A stretch of DNA of 64,000 nt, taken from Rubrobacter xylanophilus DSM 9941 (GTDB lineage: Bacteria; Actinomycetota; Rubrobacteria; Rubrobacterales; Rubrobacteraceae). The position numbers were made by a program, and so were the translations under genes. Shown one piece after another: positions 40,414 to 49,463 of the stretch (positions within the stretch are counted from its first letter, which is position 1; every line of letters begins with the position of its first letter). The DNA lies in assembly GCF_000014185.1 (NCBI RefSeq), contig NC_008148.1, positions 1,468,001 to 1,532,000 of the forward strand, read 5' to 3'. Under the pieces are notes generated by a model. The model did not search any database. It was not told the DNA's origin and saw only the letters and a program-made list of their open reading frames with translations.

Positions 40414-41619
40414 TTACCCCCCTCGGAACCAGCTCTTCACCGCCTCCACAATGCTACCAAAACTGAGCGCCCGTGCACCCTCACTCTCCGGTCCAGCGTG
40501 ATCGTTTTTGGCGGCCAAGTATAGCAGACCTACAGCCGTGGAATACTGAGGCTTTTGTATAGGTTTAACCTGTCCGCGAACGCGGCGGGGCCGGGCGGTT
40601 CTGGCGCGGGTGCGGAGGATATCCTCGGCGAGCTCGGGCATGCCGTCGAGGAGGGAGCCGCCGCCGGTGAGGACGGCGCCGGCGGGGAGGCTGGTGGGGA
40701 GGCGGGCCCCGCGGATGGAGTCGCGGGCGTACTCCAGTATCTCGCGGGCGCGGCACTCCAGGATCTGGCTCATGAAATGGGCGTTGTAGTGCCTGCCGCC
40801 GAGGCCGACGGCGGCGACGGGGTCCACGGCGGAGGAGAGGACGGTGCCGTAGCGAAGCTTGAGGCGCTCGGCCCGGTCCACGGGGATCTTGAGGCCGTAG
40901 GCGAGGTCGGAGGAGAAGCTCTGCCCGCCGAGGGGGATGACGTCGGTGTGGGAGAGGGCCCCGCGCTGGAAGACGGCGATGTCGGTGGTGCCGCCCCCGA
41001 TGTCCATCAGGATCACGCCGTTCTCCCGTTCCTCCTCGGTGAGGCAGGCCTCGGCGGAGGCCAGGGGCTCGAGCACGACGCGGGAGACGCGCACGCCGCA
41101 GTCCTCGACGGCGGCGAGGAGGTTCTGGATGCTGGAGACCGCGCCGCAGACCACGTGCGCCCGGAGGGTCACCTTGCGGGCGGCGAGCCCAAGAGGGTTC
41201 TTCACCCCCTCGGTGCCGTCCAGCACGTAGCCGCGGGGCACGACGTGCAGGACCTGGGCGTCCTCGTCCAGGTCGACCCGGCGCGCCTCCTCCTCCAGCC
41301 GCCGGACGAACCGCCGGGTTATGGTCCGGTTGCGGCCCCGGTTCAGGAGCGTTACCTCGGTGTTGAAGGAGGAGAGGTGTCCACCCGCTATGCCCACGAC
41401 GACGCGGCCGCCGCTCACCTCGCAGTCGTCTATGGCCGCTGCGATCGAGCTGGCGGCGAGCTCCCGGTCCACGATCATGCCGCGCCGCAGCCCCCTGCTG
41501 GGCGCCTCTCCCCTGGAGAGCACCTCGACCCATCCCCGCCGGGGATCCACCCTCCCGGCGAGCGCCACGATCTTGGTGGTCCCCACATCTATCCCGTAGA
41601 CGAGCCGCCCGGACGCCAC
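40414..41619 (-). CDS. ftsA: Cell division protein FtsA
   Basis: Actin-like membrane anchor for FtsZ. 401 residues. [16 protein letters not shown] is the phosphate-1 loop; [16 protein letters not shown] the phosphate-2 loop; [18 protein letters not shown] the adenosine motif. The SHS2-like 1C subdomain lies at about 80-165. The end [16 protein letters not shown] is an amphipathic helix that would bind membrane. Most well-studied actinobacteria lack FtsA, so its presence here marks an early branch. GTG start. Confidence 0.95.
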   Translation of the reverse strand: MASGRLVYGIDVGTTKIVALAGRVDPRRGWVEVLSRGEAPSRGLRRGMIVDRELAASSIAAAIDDCEVSGGRVVVGIAGGHLSSFNTEVTLLNRGRNRTITRRFVRRLEEEARRVDLDEDAQVLHVVPRGYVLDGTEGVKNPLGLAARKVTLRAHVVCGAVSSIQNLLAAVEDCGVRVSRVVLEPLASAEACLTEEERENGVILMDIGGGTTDIAVFQRGALSHTDVIPLGGQSFSSDLAYGLKIPVDRAERLKLRYGTVLSSAVDPVAAVGLGGRHYNAHFMSQILECRAREILEYARDSIRGARLPTSLPAGAVLTGGGSLLDGMPELAEDILRTRARTARPRRVRGQVKPIQKPQYSTAVGLLYLAAKNDHAGPESEGARALSFGSIVEAVKSWFRGG

Positions 41620-41629
41620 GGTCCCCGCC

Positions 41630-42310
41630 TTATACCTCGACGTCGGCCCCGGAAGCGCCGACCACCACCCTGCCCGGCGAGCGCAGGTCGAAGTAAGAGG
41701 CCTCCGGGTGGCGGCGCATGATCTCCCCGAGAGCCCGCGCCTGCTCCAGGCTCACCCTCTCCCCGAAGACCACGGGGCGGTCCTCCACCCGGGCCGCAAA
41801 ACCGCCGGGACCCGCCTCCTCCACGGCCTCGAACCTCAAGCCCCCGCTCTCCAGCGTGCGCGCCGCCTCCAGCACCTCCCGTACCTGGTCCCTGTCCAGC
41901 TCCACCCGACTGAGCTCCCTGCCCCCGGTGCCCGGCAGCTCCGTCCCGTCCAGAGCAAAAACCACGCTGCGTCCCTCGACCTCGGCTTTCAGCACCGGGC
42001 GGCGCTCTTCAACCTCGACCGCAACTATACCCGATCGCCACTCCTTGCGCACCCGGGCGACCTTAACCCAAGGATTAGACTCTATCCTGCGCTCGACCGC
42101 CCGGGTGTTGAGGGTGAGGAGGCTCTCTCCGTGGGGCACGGCGCTCCGGGCGGCGCCCTCGGGGTACACGTGATCGCCGGAGACCTCCACCCCGGCGACC
42201 GGGAAGACCAGGCGGGCCACGACGTCGAGGAGGAAGAAGGTGAGGAGGGCTGCTGTGGCGGAGACCAGGAGGGCGCGAGCGACCCCCGAGGTTGGCCTGC
42301 CGCCCCTCAA
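41630..42310 (-). CDS. ftsQ: Cell division protein FtsQ
   Basis: 226 residues. One membrane helix (about 12-35) is followed by a POTRA-like region (VEVSGDHVYPEGAARSAV, LTLNTRAVERRIESNPWVKVARVRKEW) and the FtsQ beta domain. Bridges early and late divisome proteins. The TTG at 42310 overlaps the murC stop as TTGA. In many clusters murB or ddl sits between murC and ftsQ; neither does here. Confidence 0.9.
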   Translation of the reverse strand: MRGGRPTSGVARALLVSATAALLTFFLLDVVARLVFPVAGVEVSGDHVYPEGAARSAVPHGESLLTLNTRAVERRIESNPWVKVARVRKEWRSGIVAVEVEERRPVLKAEVEGRSVVFALDGTELPGTGGRELSRVELDRDQVREVLEAARTLESGGLRFEAVEEAGPGGFAARVEDRPVVFGERVSLEQARALGEIMRRHPEASYFDLRSPGRVVVGASGADVEV

Positions 42311-43650
42311 AGCCGGGCGAGCAGCTCCTCGCCGGCGCGGGAGATATCTCCGGCGCCGAGCGTGATCACGGTGTCTCTGGGGCCGGAGATCATGCGCAGC
42401 ACCTCAGGGAGGGCCTCCTGGTCCGGCACGTAGTAGACCTCCGGCCGGTCCGAAGTCTCGCAGATGGCGTCCACGACCAGCTTGCCGCTCACCCCCGGCT
42501 GCGGCATCTCGCCGGCCCCGTAGACCTCGGTCACCACCACCGCGTCGGCCCGCCCGAAGGCCCGGCCGAACTCCCGGTAGAGCTTGCGGGTGCGCGAGTA
42601 GCGGTGGGGCTGGAAGACCGCGATGATCCGGCCCTCCGGGGCCGCGGTGGCCCGCGCCACGTCGAGGATGGCCATTATCTCGGTGGGGTGGTGGGCGTAG
42701 TCGTCCACCACGCGGACGCCGGAGCGCTCGCCCTTGAGCTGGAACCTGCGCCGCACGCCGCCGAAGCTGCCGAGCGTCCGGGCTGCCTCGAGCGGGTCGT
42801 GGCCCAGCCACCGGGCTATGCCTGCGGCGGCGAGCGAGTTCAGGACGTTGTGCCGGCCGTAGACGCCGAGGCTCACCTCGCCCCGCTTTCGTGCGCCCTC
42901 GAAGAGAAGGTAGGAGCCGGGCGAGAGCACCCGCGCCCGCAGCTCGCCGCCGGAGAGGCCGTAGGTCGTGACCGGGCAGGGGGCCAGCTCCGCCAGCCTC
43001 CGGCAGCGCGGGTCGTCGGCGCACAGGACGAGGTGCCCCTCGGGGGGCAGTCCGGCGACGAACCGGGCGAAGGTTTCCACCACCTCCTCCAGCGAGGCGT
43101 AGAAGTCCGGGTGGTCGTACTCGATGTTCGTGATCACGGCGGCCTGGGGATGCAGCCGCAGGATCGAGCGGTCGCTCTCGTCGGCCTCCGCGACGATCAG
43201 GTCTTCGCGCCCGAAGATCACGTTGCTCCCGATGTCGTTCAGCTCCCCGCCGACGAGGGCCGTGGGGTTCTCGCCGAGCGCCCTGAGGGAGTGGGCGATC
43301 ATGCTGGTGGTGGTGGTCTTGCCGTGGGTTCCGGCCACGGCGATCCCGCGGCCCTCGGCCAGGATCCTGGCCAGCGCCTCCGCCCGGGGGATCACCGGGA
43401 TGGACCTGCGGCGCGCCTCCAGAAGCTCCGGGTTGGTCTTGGGGATGGCGGTGGAGATGACGACCACCTCCGCGTCGCCGACCTGCCGGGCTTCGTGCCC
43501 GATGTACACCTTCACCCCGGCCGCCGCGAGCCTGCGGGTGTAGGGCGACTCCTTGAGGTCGGAGCCCGTCACCTCGTGTCCCCTGCGCGCCAGCACCTCG
43601 GCGATGCCGCTCATGCCCGCGCCGCCGACCCCGATCATGTGCACCTTCAA
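42307..43650 (-). CDS. murC: UDP-N-acetylmuramate-L-alanine ligase
   Basis: Adds the first peptide residue to the peptidoglycan precursor. 447 residues. N-terminal VHMIGVGGAGMSGIAEVL; ATP loop VAGTHGKTTTTSMIAH; NIEYDHPDFYASLEE; YGRHNVLNSLAA; DDYAHHPTEI. TTG start with GGAGG 7 bases upstream, overlapping the murG stop as TTGA. Confidence 0.97.
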   Translation of the reverse strand: MKVHMIGVGGAGMSGIAEVLARRGHEVTGSDLKESPYTRRLAAAGVKVYIGHEARQVGDAEVVVISTAIPKTNPELLEARRRSIPVIPRAEALARILAEGRGIAVAGTHGKTTTTSMIAHSLRALGENPTALVGGELNDIGSNVIFGREDLIVAEADESDRSILRLHPQAAVITNIEYDHPDFYASLEEVVETFARFVAGLPPEGHLVLCADDPRCRRLAELAPCPVTTYGLSGGELRARVLSPGSYLLFEGARKRGEVSLGVYGRHNVLNSLAAAGIARWLGHDPLEAARTLGSFGGVRRRFQLKGERSGVRVVDDYAHHPTEIMAILDVARATAAPEGRIIAVFQPHRYSRTRKLYREFGRAFGRADAVVVTEVYGAGEMPQPGVSGKLVVDAICETSDRPEVYYVPDQEALPEVLRMISGPRDTVITLGAGDISRAGEELLARL

Positions 43651-44753
43651 CCTGTCCCCTCCCTTCCGGCCGCAAGCATCCTCTCCGCGACCTCCTCCGC
43701 GGCGCGCGGGGTGGCGAGCGAGCGCATCGAGGAGGCCATGCGGAGCCTCCGCTCCCCGTCGCCGAGAAGCTCCTCCACGCGGCCGCGCAGCGTCTTGGCG
43801 TCTACCTCGTGGTCCGGAAGCAGCTCCGCCGCCCCCCTCTCGGTGAAGTAGCGGGCGTTCAGCAGCTGCTGGTTGTCCCGGTGGTGCGGATAAGGTACCA
43901 CGATCGCGGCCCTCCCGACCGCGGCCACGTCGAAGAGGGACCCCGCGCCGCCCCGGATCACGACGACGTCCGCCGCCGTCACGTGGTGCCAGATGTCCTC
44001 CGCGTACTCCAGGATGCGGTGGCGGGGGTTGTCGCTCGAGAGGCGCGGGAAGTCCCTGCGGCCCGAGATCTGGACCACGGAGTACGGGGTCTGGCCCCGG
44101 AAGGCCTCGGCGGCGGCGAGGTTTATCCTGAGCGCTCCCCCGCTGCCGCCGAAGACCAGCACCACCGGCGGCTCCAGCCCGAGCCGCCGCAGGGCCTCCT
44201 CCCGCGAGGCCGAGAAGAACTGCCGCCTGGTGGGCATCCCGACGTGCGCCGCCCGCACCGCCCGGCCGAAGCGGCGCGCGGCGTCCGGGAAGGCGACCAG
44301 CACCTCCCTCGCGAAGCGCCCGGCGGCGCGGTTGACCTTCCCGGGCACGGAGTTCTGCTCGTGGATAAAGGTCGGGATGCCGAGCAGGCGCGCCGCCGCG
44401 ACCGCCGGGGCGCTGGCGTAGCCCCCCACGCCGAGCACCGCCCCCGGCCGCAGCTCGCGCAGCAGGGCGCGGCAGCGGACCACCGCCCGCGCGAAGAGCA
44501 GCGAGGCCCGGGCGCGGCTCGCCGGCCCGCCGGCCAGCCCGGACAGCGGGAGGGCATGGAGGCCAAACCCCGCCTTCGGCACCAGCTCGCGCTCGAGCCC
44601 GGACTCGGAGCCGAAAAAGACCACCTCCGCCCCCCGCTCGCGCAGGCTCTCAGCCACGCACAGCGCGGGGATCACGTGGCCGCCCGTACCGCCGCCCGCT
44701 ATCACGGCGCGCGGGCGGCCTGCGACCGCCTCGGACCTCTCTGGCACGCTCAC
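43647..44753 (-). CDS. murG: UDP-GlcNAc:lipid I GlcNAc transferase
   Basis: Makes lipid II on the inner membrane face. 368 residues, GT28. IAGGGTGGHVIPALCVAESL is the first donor loop, FIHEQNSVPGKVNR and VLVFGGSGGALRINLAA follow, and the UDP-binding IRGGAGSLFDVAAVGRAAIVVPYP lies near residue 260 (motif quoted in part). GTG at 44753 or the GTG two codons later; GGAGG upstream fits the second better. The gene overlaps the 3' end of ftsW by about 100 bases, unusually long. Confidence 0.95.
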   Translation of the reverse strand: MSVPERSEAVAGRPRAVIAGGGTGGHVIPALCVAESLRERGAEVVFFGSESGLERELVPKAGFGLHALPLSGLAGGPASRARASLLFARAVVRCRALLRELRPGAVLGVGGYASAPAVAAARLLGIPTFIHEQNSVPGKVNRAAGRFAREVLVAFPDAARRFGRAVRAAHVGMPTRRQFFSASREEALRRLGLEPPVVLVFGGSGGALRINLAAAEAFRGQTPYSVVQISGRRDFPRLSSDNPRHRILEYAEDIWHHVTAADVVVIRGGAGSLFDVAAVGRAAIVVPYPHHRDNQQLLNARYFTERGAAELLPDHEVDAKTLRGRVEELLGDGERRLRMASSMRSLATPRAAEEVAERMLAAGREGTG

Positions 44754-45798
44754 CGTCCTCCGATATCCGGTACAGGACCCCGACGGCGGCGAAGGACACC
44801 AGCAGGCTGGAGCCGCCGTAGGAGACGAACGGAAGGGTTATGCCGGCCAGCGGGAGGACCACCATCACGGCCCCCATGTTGAGGAGCGCCTGCACGCACA
44901 GCACGGCGGTCAGCCCGAAGGCCATGCACCGCGCCAGCGCCGAGGGGGCCGCGAGCGCCACCTGCACCCCCCACGCCCCCAGAAGGCCGAACGCGACGAT
45001 CACGGCGGCCATCCCGAGAAGGCCGAGCTCCTCCCCGACGAGCGCGAAGATCATGTCCGTCGCGAGCTCGGGAACGGCGGCGCTCCTGCTCCCCGCCCCG
45101 GCCCCCTCCCCGAAGAGCCCCCCGGAGGAGATGGCCAGCATCCCCTGCACCACCTGGTAGCCGGAGCCGTCCGCCGCGGCCCAGGGGTCCAGAAAGGTCA
45201 CGAACCGCTCCCGCCGGTAGGGCGCCAGCAGCATGACCGCGACCAGCGCCGCGCCCGCCGCCGCCCCGCACAGCAGCAGATCCCGCGTCCTGACCTCCGA
45301 GGCCCAGAGCACCCCGGCCGCCCCGGCCAGCACCACCAGCGAGGTGCCGAAATCCGGCTCGACGAGCACCAGCCCGAAGAGCACCCCCACCGCGCCGAGC
45401 GCCCGCGCCGGGAGCCCGGCCCCCGCCGGGAGCCGGGCCGCCGCGCAGCTCAGGGAGATCACCGCGGCGAGCTTCGCCAGCTCCCCGGGCTGCAGGGTGA
45501 AGAACCCGAGGTCCACCCACCTCCACGCGCCCCCGGCGCGCACCCCCACCCCGGGCACGAATACCAGGACGAGCCCGGCCACCGTCCCCAAATACAGCCA
45601 GGGGGCGAGCCGCCTCCAGAGCGTGTAGCGCACCCGGCTCGCCAGAAGAAAGGCCAGGACGCCGAGCGCCACGTGCGCCGCCCGCACGAAGAGGTAGTGC
45701 GCCCCGAACTCCCGGTAGGTCGCCGAGTAGACCATCACCGTCCCCAGAAGCGAGAGCCCCAGCGCCAGGAGAAAGAGGTTCGAGCGGAGCGCGCTCAT
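44650..45798 (-). CDS. ftsW: FtsW, septal peptidoglycan polymerase (SEDS family)
   Basis: 382 residues with about ten membrane helices. SEDS landmarks: GARGAWRWVDLG-like GAWRWVDLGFFTLQPGELAKLA, LVEPDFGTSLVVLAGA, GYQVVQGMLAISSGGLFG, FALVGEELGLLG, and the late GITLPFVSYGGSSLLVSFAAVG. FtsW is the glycosyltransferase partner of the FtsI transpeptidase. ATGA overlap with murD fixes the start. A basic C-terminal tail of about 40 residues is encoded across the start of murG. Confidence 0.95.
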   Translation of the reverse strand: MSALRSNLFLLALGLSLLGTVMVYSATYREFGAHYLFVRAAHVALGVLAFLLASRVRYTLWRRLAPWLYLGTVAGLVLVFVPGVGVRAGGAWRWVDLGFFTLQPGELAKLAAVISLSCAAARLPAGAGLPARALGAVGVLFGLVLVEPDFGTSLVVLAGAAGVLWASEVRTRDLLLCGAAAGAALVAVMLLAPYRRERFVTFLDPWAAADGSGYQVVQGMLAISSGGLFGEGAGAGSRSAAVPELATDMIFALVGEELGLLGMAAVIVAFGLLGAWGVQVALAAPSALARCMAFGLTAVLCVQALLNMGAVMVVLPLAGITLPFVSYGGSSLLVSFAAVGVLYRISEDGERAREVRGGRRPPARRDSGRRYGRPRDPRAVRG

Positions 45799-47117
45799 CC
45801 ACGGACCGCCCTCCGCCCGCCGGCGAGCCGGGCGAAGGCCTCGCCCCGCTCCTCGTAGCCGGAGAACTGGTCGAAGCTGGCGCACCCGGGCGAGAGCAGG
45901 ACCGCATCCCCGGGCCTGGCCAGGCGCCGCGCCGCCTCGACGGCGGAGGCGAGATCCCCGGCGAGCACCACCTCGCCGCCCCACCGCTCCGAGAGAAAGT
46001 CTCGCAGCCGCGGACCGGCCTCCCCCTGGCAGACCACCGCCCGGCACCCCCCCAGGTGTGGGAGCACCTCCTCAAAGTCGGTCTCCTTCTCGGAGCCGCC
46101 CAGGATGAGCACCGCGGGCCGGCCGCCGAGGCTCAGCAGCGCCGCGGCGACCGCGGCCGGGTTGGTGGCCTTGGAGTCGTCTATGTAGGTCACCCCGCCC
46201 TCCTCCGCCACGACCTGCATCCGGTGCGGCTTGAGCCGGTAGCCGCGGAGCGCCTCCCGGATGGCCTCGAGCCCCGCCCCGAGCCTCGCCGCCGCCGCGG
46301 CGGCGAAGAGGGCGTTCTTCAGGTTGTGGCCGCCGGCGAAGCCCAGCTCCCGCTCGCCGGCCAGGAACTCGCCCCGCAGCAGGAGCCTGCCGTCCCGCAC
46401 CCCGGTCTCGCCCTCCCCGACCAGGACGACCTCGGCCCGGAGCCCCCCCGCCGCCCGCCGGCAGATCGGGTCGTCGGCCGAGAGGAGCGCCAGGTCGCCG
46501 GGCCCCTGCCCCCCGAAGACGCGGAGCTTGTCGCGCGCGTACTCCTCGAAGGAGGAGTGCCAGTTCAGGTGGTCGGGCCGGACGTTCAGCAGGGCGGCCA
46601 CCTCGAAGCCCGGGGGCGGCAGGTGGTGCAGCTGGAAGGAGGAGACCTCGAGCACCAGCACCCCGGCCCTCCGCACCTCCTCGAGGCACCCCGTGAGCGC
46701 CCGCCAGGAGTTCCCGGCGACCGCGTGCGCCACCCCCGCGACCCGCAGGATGTGCCGCGCCATGTCCACCACCGTGGTCTTCCCGTTGGTCCCGGTGACG
46801 GCGGCGACCCTCACCCCCGGCCCGAGCAGCTCCAGCCCGAGCCCGACCTCCGAGATGACCGGTATTCCCCGCCTGCGGGCCTCGCGCAGCACCGCGTCCC
46901 GCGGCCGCACCCCCGGGCTGACCACAACCCGGTCCACCCCGTCCAGAACCTCGGGGCCGGCCCCGAGCACCCCCTCCACGCCCAGCTCCTCCAGGACCCT
47001 GCGCGGCCCCTCGCCGGAGGCCGCGTCGGCGGCGAGAGGCCGCTCCCCGCGCTGCAGCAGGGCGCGCGTGGCGGCCTCCCCGGACTCCCCCAGCCCGTAG
47101 ACCAGCGTCCTCCTCAT
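45795..47117 (-). CDS. murD: UDP-N-acetylmuramoyl-L-alanine-D-glutamate ligase
   Basis: Adds D-Glu to the precursor. 440 residues. ATP loop VTGTNGKTTVVDMARH, then LNVRPDHLNWHSSFEEYARDK (motif LNVRPDHLNWH), AGGHNLKNALFAAAAA and YIDDSKATNPAAVAAAL. The first domain begins TLVYGLGESGEAATRAL. ATGA overlap with mraY. Confidence 0.96.
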   Translation of the reverse strand: MRRTLVYGLGESGEAATRALLQRGERPLAADAASGEGPRRVLEELGVEGVLGAGPEVLDGVDRVVVSPGVRPRDAVLREARRRGIPVISEVGLGLELLGPGVRVAAVTGTNGKTTVVDMARHILRVAGVAHAVAGNSWRALTGCLEEVRRAGVLVLEVSSFQLHHLPPPGFEVAALLNVRPDHLNWHSSFEEYARDKLRVFGGQGPGDLALLSADDPICRRAAGGLRAEVVLVGEGETGVRDGRLLLRGEFLAGERELGFAGGHNLKNALFAAAAAARLGAGLEAIREALRGYRLKPHRMQVVAEEGGVTYIDDSKATNPAAVAAALLSLGGRPAVLILGGSEKETDFEEVLPHLGGCRAVVCQGEAGPRLRDFLSERWGGEVVLAGDLASAVEAARRLARPGDAVLLSPGCASFDQFSGYEERGEAFARLAGGRRAVRG

Positions 47118-48106
47118 ACCGAGCTGTACAGGAAGAAGTAGTACATCAGGAACCCCAGCGCCGAGAAGGCCGACTGCACGATCCAGAACCTCACCACCAC
47201 CTTGTTCTCCGCCCAGCCGAGCATCTCGAAGTGGTGGTGTATCGGGGCCATCTTGAACACCCGCCGCCGGGTGAGCTTGAAGACGACGACCTGGATCATG
47301 ACGGAGAGGGCCACGATGACGAACAGACCCCCGATCACCGGCAGCAGCATCTCGGTCTTGGTGAGGATGGCCGCCGCCGAGAGCACCCCCCCGATGGCCA
47401 GCGAACCCGTGTCCCCCATGAAGATCTCGGCCGGATGCGAGTTGTACCAGAGAAACCCGATGATCGCCCCGACCATCGCCCCGCAGATGATCGCCAAGTC
47501 GTACTGCCGCTCCAGAAACGCTATCGCGGTGTAGGTCAGCAGCGCTATCCCCCCCGCCCCCGCCGCGAGCCCGTCGAGCCCGTCGGTGAGGTTGACCGCG
47601 TTGGTGGTCCCCACGATCACGAAGAGCATCAGCACGCTGAAGAGCCCGACCCCCACCACCCCAGGGCCGAGCACGAGGTTGTTGCTGAAGCCGGGGACGA
47701 TGACGTTCTGGGTGACCCCGACGTAGCGCAGCGCCATCACGTCGGCCAGCACGACCACGAGGCTCAGCAACAGGAACTTGTACCGGGCGCTCAACCCCTC
47801 GCTGTGCCGCTTGGAGACCTTCTGCCAGTCGTCGTAGAGCCCCACCCCGGCCGTGGCCGCCACGATGAGCAGCACAGAGAACGTCGCGGGGTTGGGCCGC
47901 GCCACGACCGCCAGCCCCGCCACCAGCCCCATCAGCATCAGCACCCCGCCCATCGTCGGCGTGCCCGCCTTGATGAGGTGCGTCTCGGGCCCCTCCTCCC
48001 TCACGTACTGCCCGAACTTGCGGGTCTGCAGAAACCGTATGAAGCTCGACCCGAGGGTTACGGTGACGAAGAAGGCCACCGCCGCGCCCAGCACGACGCT
48101 AAACAA
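47114..48106 (-). CDS. mraY: Phospho-MurNAc-pentapeptide transferase
   Basis: Makes lipid I on undecaprenyl phosphate. 330 residues, ten predicted membrane helices. KAGTPTMGGVLML, VGLYDDWQKV (Asp pair), NAVNLTDGLDGLAAG, GFLWYNSHPAEIFMGDTGSLAIGG (motifs quoted in part), and FKMAPIHHHFEMLGW with the HHH motif are all intact. TTG start; 8-base overlap with murF. Compare the shorter, divergent paralogue at 3128-3904. Confidence 0.97.
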   Translation of the reverse strand: MFSVVLGAAVAFFVTVTLGSSFIRFLQTRKFGQYVREEGPETHLIKAGTPTMGGVLMLMGLVAGLAVVARPNPATFSVLLIVAATAGVGLYDDWQKVSKRHSEGLSARYKFLLLSLVVVLADVMALRYVGVTQNVIVPGFSNNLVLGPGVVGVGLFSVLMLFVIVGTTNAVNLTDGLDGLAAGAGGIALLTYTAIAFLERQYDLAIICGAMVGAIIGFLWYNSHPAEIFMGDTGSLAIGGVLSAAAILTKTEMLLPVIGGLFVIVALSVMIQVVVFKLTRRRVFKMAPIHHHFEMLGWAENKVVVRFWIVQSAFSALGFLMYYFFLYSSV

Positions 48107-49463
48107 CGGCCAGGCTCTCCTTGAGTCTCCCGGTGAGGGTGTCCAGCCGCACGCCCCTCGAACCCTTTACCAGAACGTAATCCCCCGGGCGCAGGAGGTG
48201 CGGGAGCTCCCGCGCCGCCTCCCCGGCGTCTCTGTAGAGGACCTTCTCGCCGTCGAAGGCCTCCGCGTACCAGCCGGCCTCCTCCCCGACGCAGACCAGA
48301 AGGTCCACCCCGACCTCGGCGGCGAGCCGTCCCGCCTCCCGGTGGTACTCGCGGGCCCCCGGTCCCAGCTCGAACATGCCGCCGAGCACGGCGACGAGCC
48401 TGCGCCCGGAGGAGGAGGCCTGCCGGGCCCCGTAGCGCAGCACGGCGGCCATGGCGGCGGGCGAGGCGTTGTAGGAGTCGTCGTAGAGCAGGATGTCGTC
48501 CCGGAGGCGCAGGAGGTCGCCGCGCAGGCCCGTGCGCCGCAGGCGGGAGAGGCCCCGGGCGCACTCCTCGAGCGCCACCCCGAGGGCGAGCGCCCCGCCG
48601 GTGGCGGCAAGAAGCGGGCGCACCAGGTGCGTGCCGTGGACCGGGGCGCGCACGGCGGCGGACTCCCCGAAGGCGTGCACGGTGAAGCGCAGCCCCTCCT
48701 CGGTCTCCTCCACGCCGGAGGCCCACAGGGAGGCGCCCTCGTCCCCGAAGGTTATGTGCCGCCCGAAGGCCCGTCCCCCGCCGACGGCCGCCTCCGGCAC
48801 GCCCACCGGCGAGACGAAGGCACCGTCCTCCGGCAGGGACCGGGCCAGCTCCCCCTTGGTCTCGGCGAGCTTCTGCAGGCTGCCGAAGGAGTCCAGATGC
48901 ACCGGGGAGATGGCGGTCAGCACGCCCACGTGCGGGCGGGCGATGCCGCAGAGAAAGGCTATGTCGCCCGGATGGGTGGCCCCCATCTCCAGCACCATCA
49001 CCTCGGTGTCCGGGGCGGCGTTGAGCACCGTGAGGGGGAGCCCGATCTCGTTGTTCAGGTTCCCCTGGGTGGCGGTGATCTTCCTGCCCGCCGAGCGCAG
49101 GATGGTCGCCAGCGCGTCCTTGGTGGTGGTCTTGCCCACCGTGCCGGTTATCCCCACCACCGTGGCGGAGGCCTCCCGGCGGAGCGACCACCGGGCGAGC
49201 TCCTGCAGGGCCCGCAGAGGGTCCTCCACCACCAGCGTGGGCACCTCGAGCGGCCGGTCCGCCACCGCTGCCACCGCCCCGCGGGCGCGGGCGTCGGGGG
49301 CGAAGTCCGCGCCGTCCAGCCGGCCGCGGAGGGCGAAGAAGAGCTCCCCTCCGCGCACCGCCCGCGAGTCGACGGCGGCCCCGTGCGCCCGCTCTCCGCC
49401 GTCCGTACCGTGCAGCCGGGCGCCGATGGCCCGTGAGATCTCCGAGAGAGTCGCTTCCCTCAC
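48099..49463 (-). CDS. murF: UDP-MurNAc-tripeptide-D-alanyl-D-alanine ligase
   Basis: Adds D-Ala-D-Ala. 454 residues from the GTG at 49463, which overlaps the ftsI stop as GTGA. Substrate-binding start SEISRAIGARLHG, VDSRAVRGGELFFAL; ATP loop GITGTVGKTTTKDAL; LNNEIGLPLTVL; DDSYNASPAAMAAVL. murE, which normally lies between ftsI and murF, is absent, so the tripeptide must be made by an enzyme encoded elsewhere. Confidence 0.96.
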   Translation of the reverse strand: MREATLSEISRAIGARLHGTDGGERAHGAAVDSRAVRGGELFFALRGRLDGADFAPDARARGAVAAVADRPLEVPTLVVEDPLRALQELARWSLRREASATVVGITGTVGKTTTKDALATILRSAGRKITATQGNLNNEIGLPLTVLNAAPDTEVMVLEMGATHPGDIAFLCGIARPHVGVLTAISPVHLDSFGSLQKLAETKGELARSLPEDGAFVSPVGVPEAAVGGGRAFGRHITFGDEGASLWASGVEETEEGLRFTVHAFGESAAVRAPVHGTHLVRPLLAATGGALALGVALEECARGLSRLRRTGLRGDLLRLRDDILLYDDSYNASPAAMAAVLRYGARQASSSGRRLVAVLGGMFELGPGAREYHREAGRLAAEVGVDLLVCVGEEAGWYAEAFDGEKVLYRDAGEAARELPHLLRPGDYVLVKGSRGVRLDTLTGRLKESLAVV

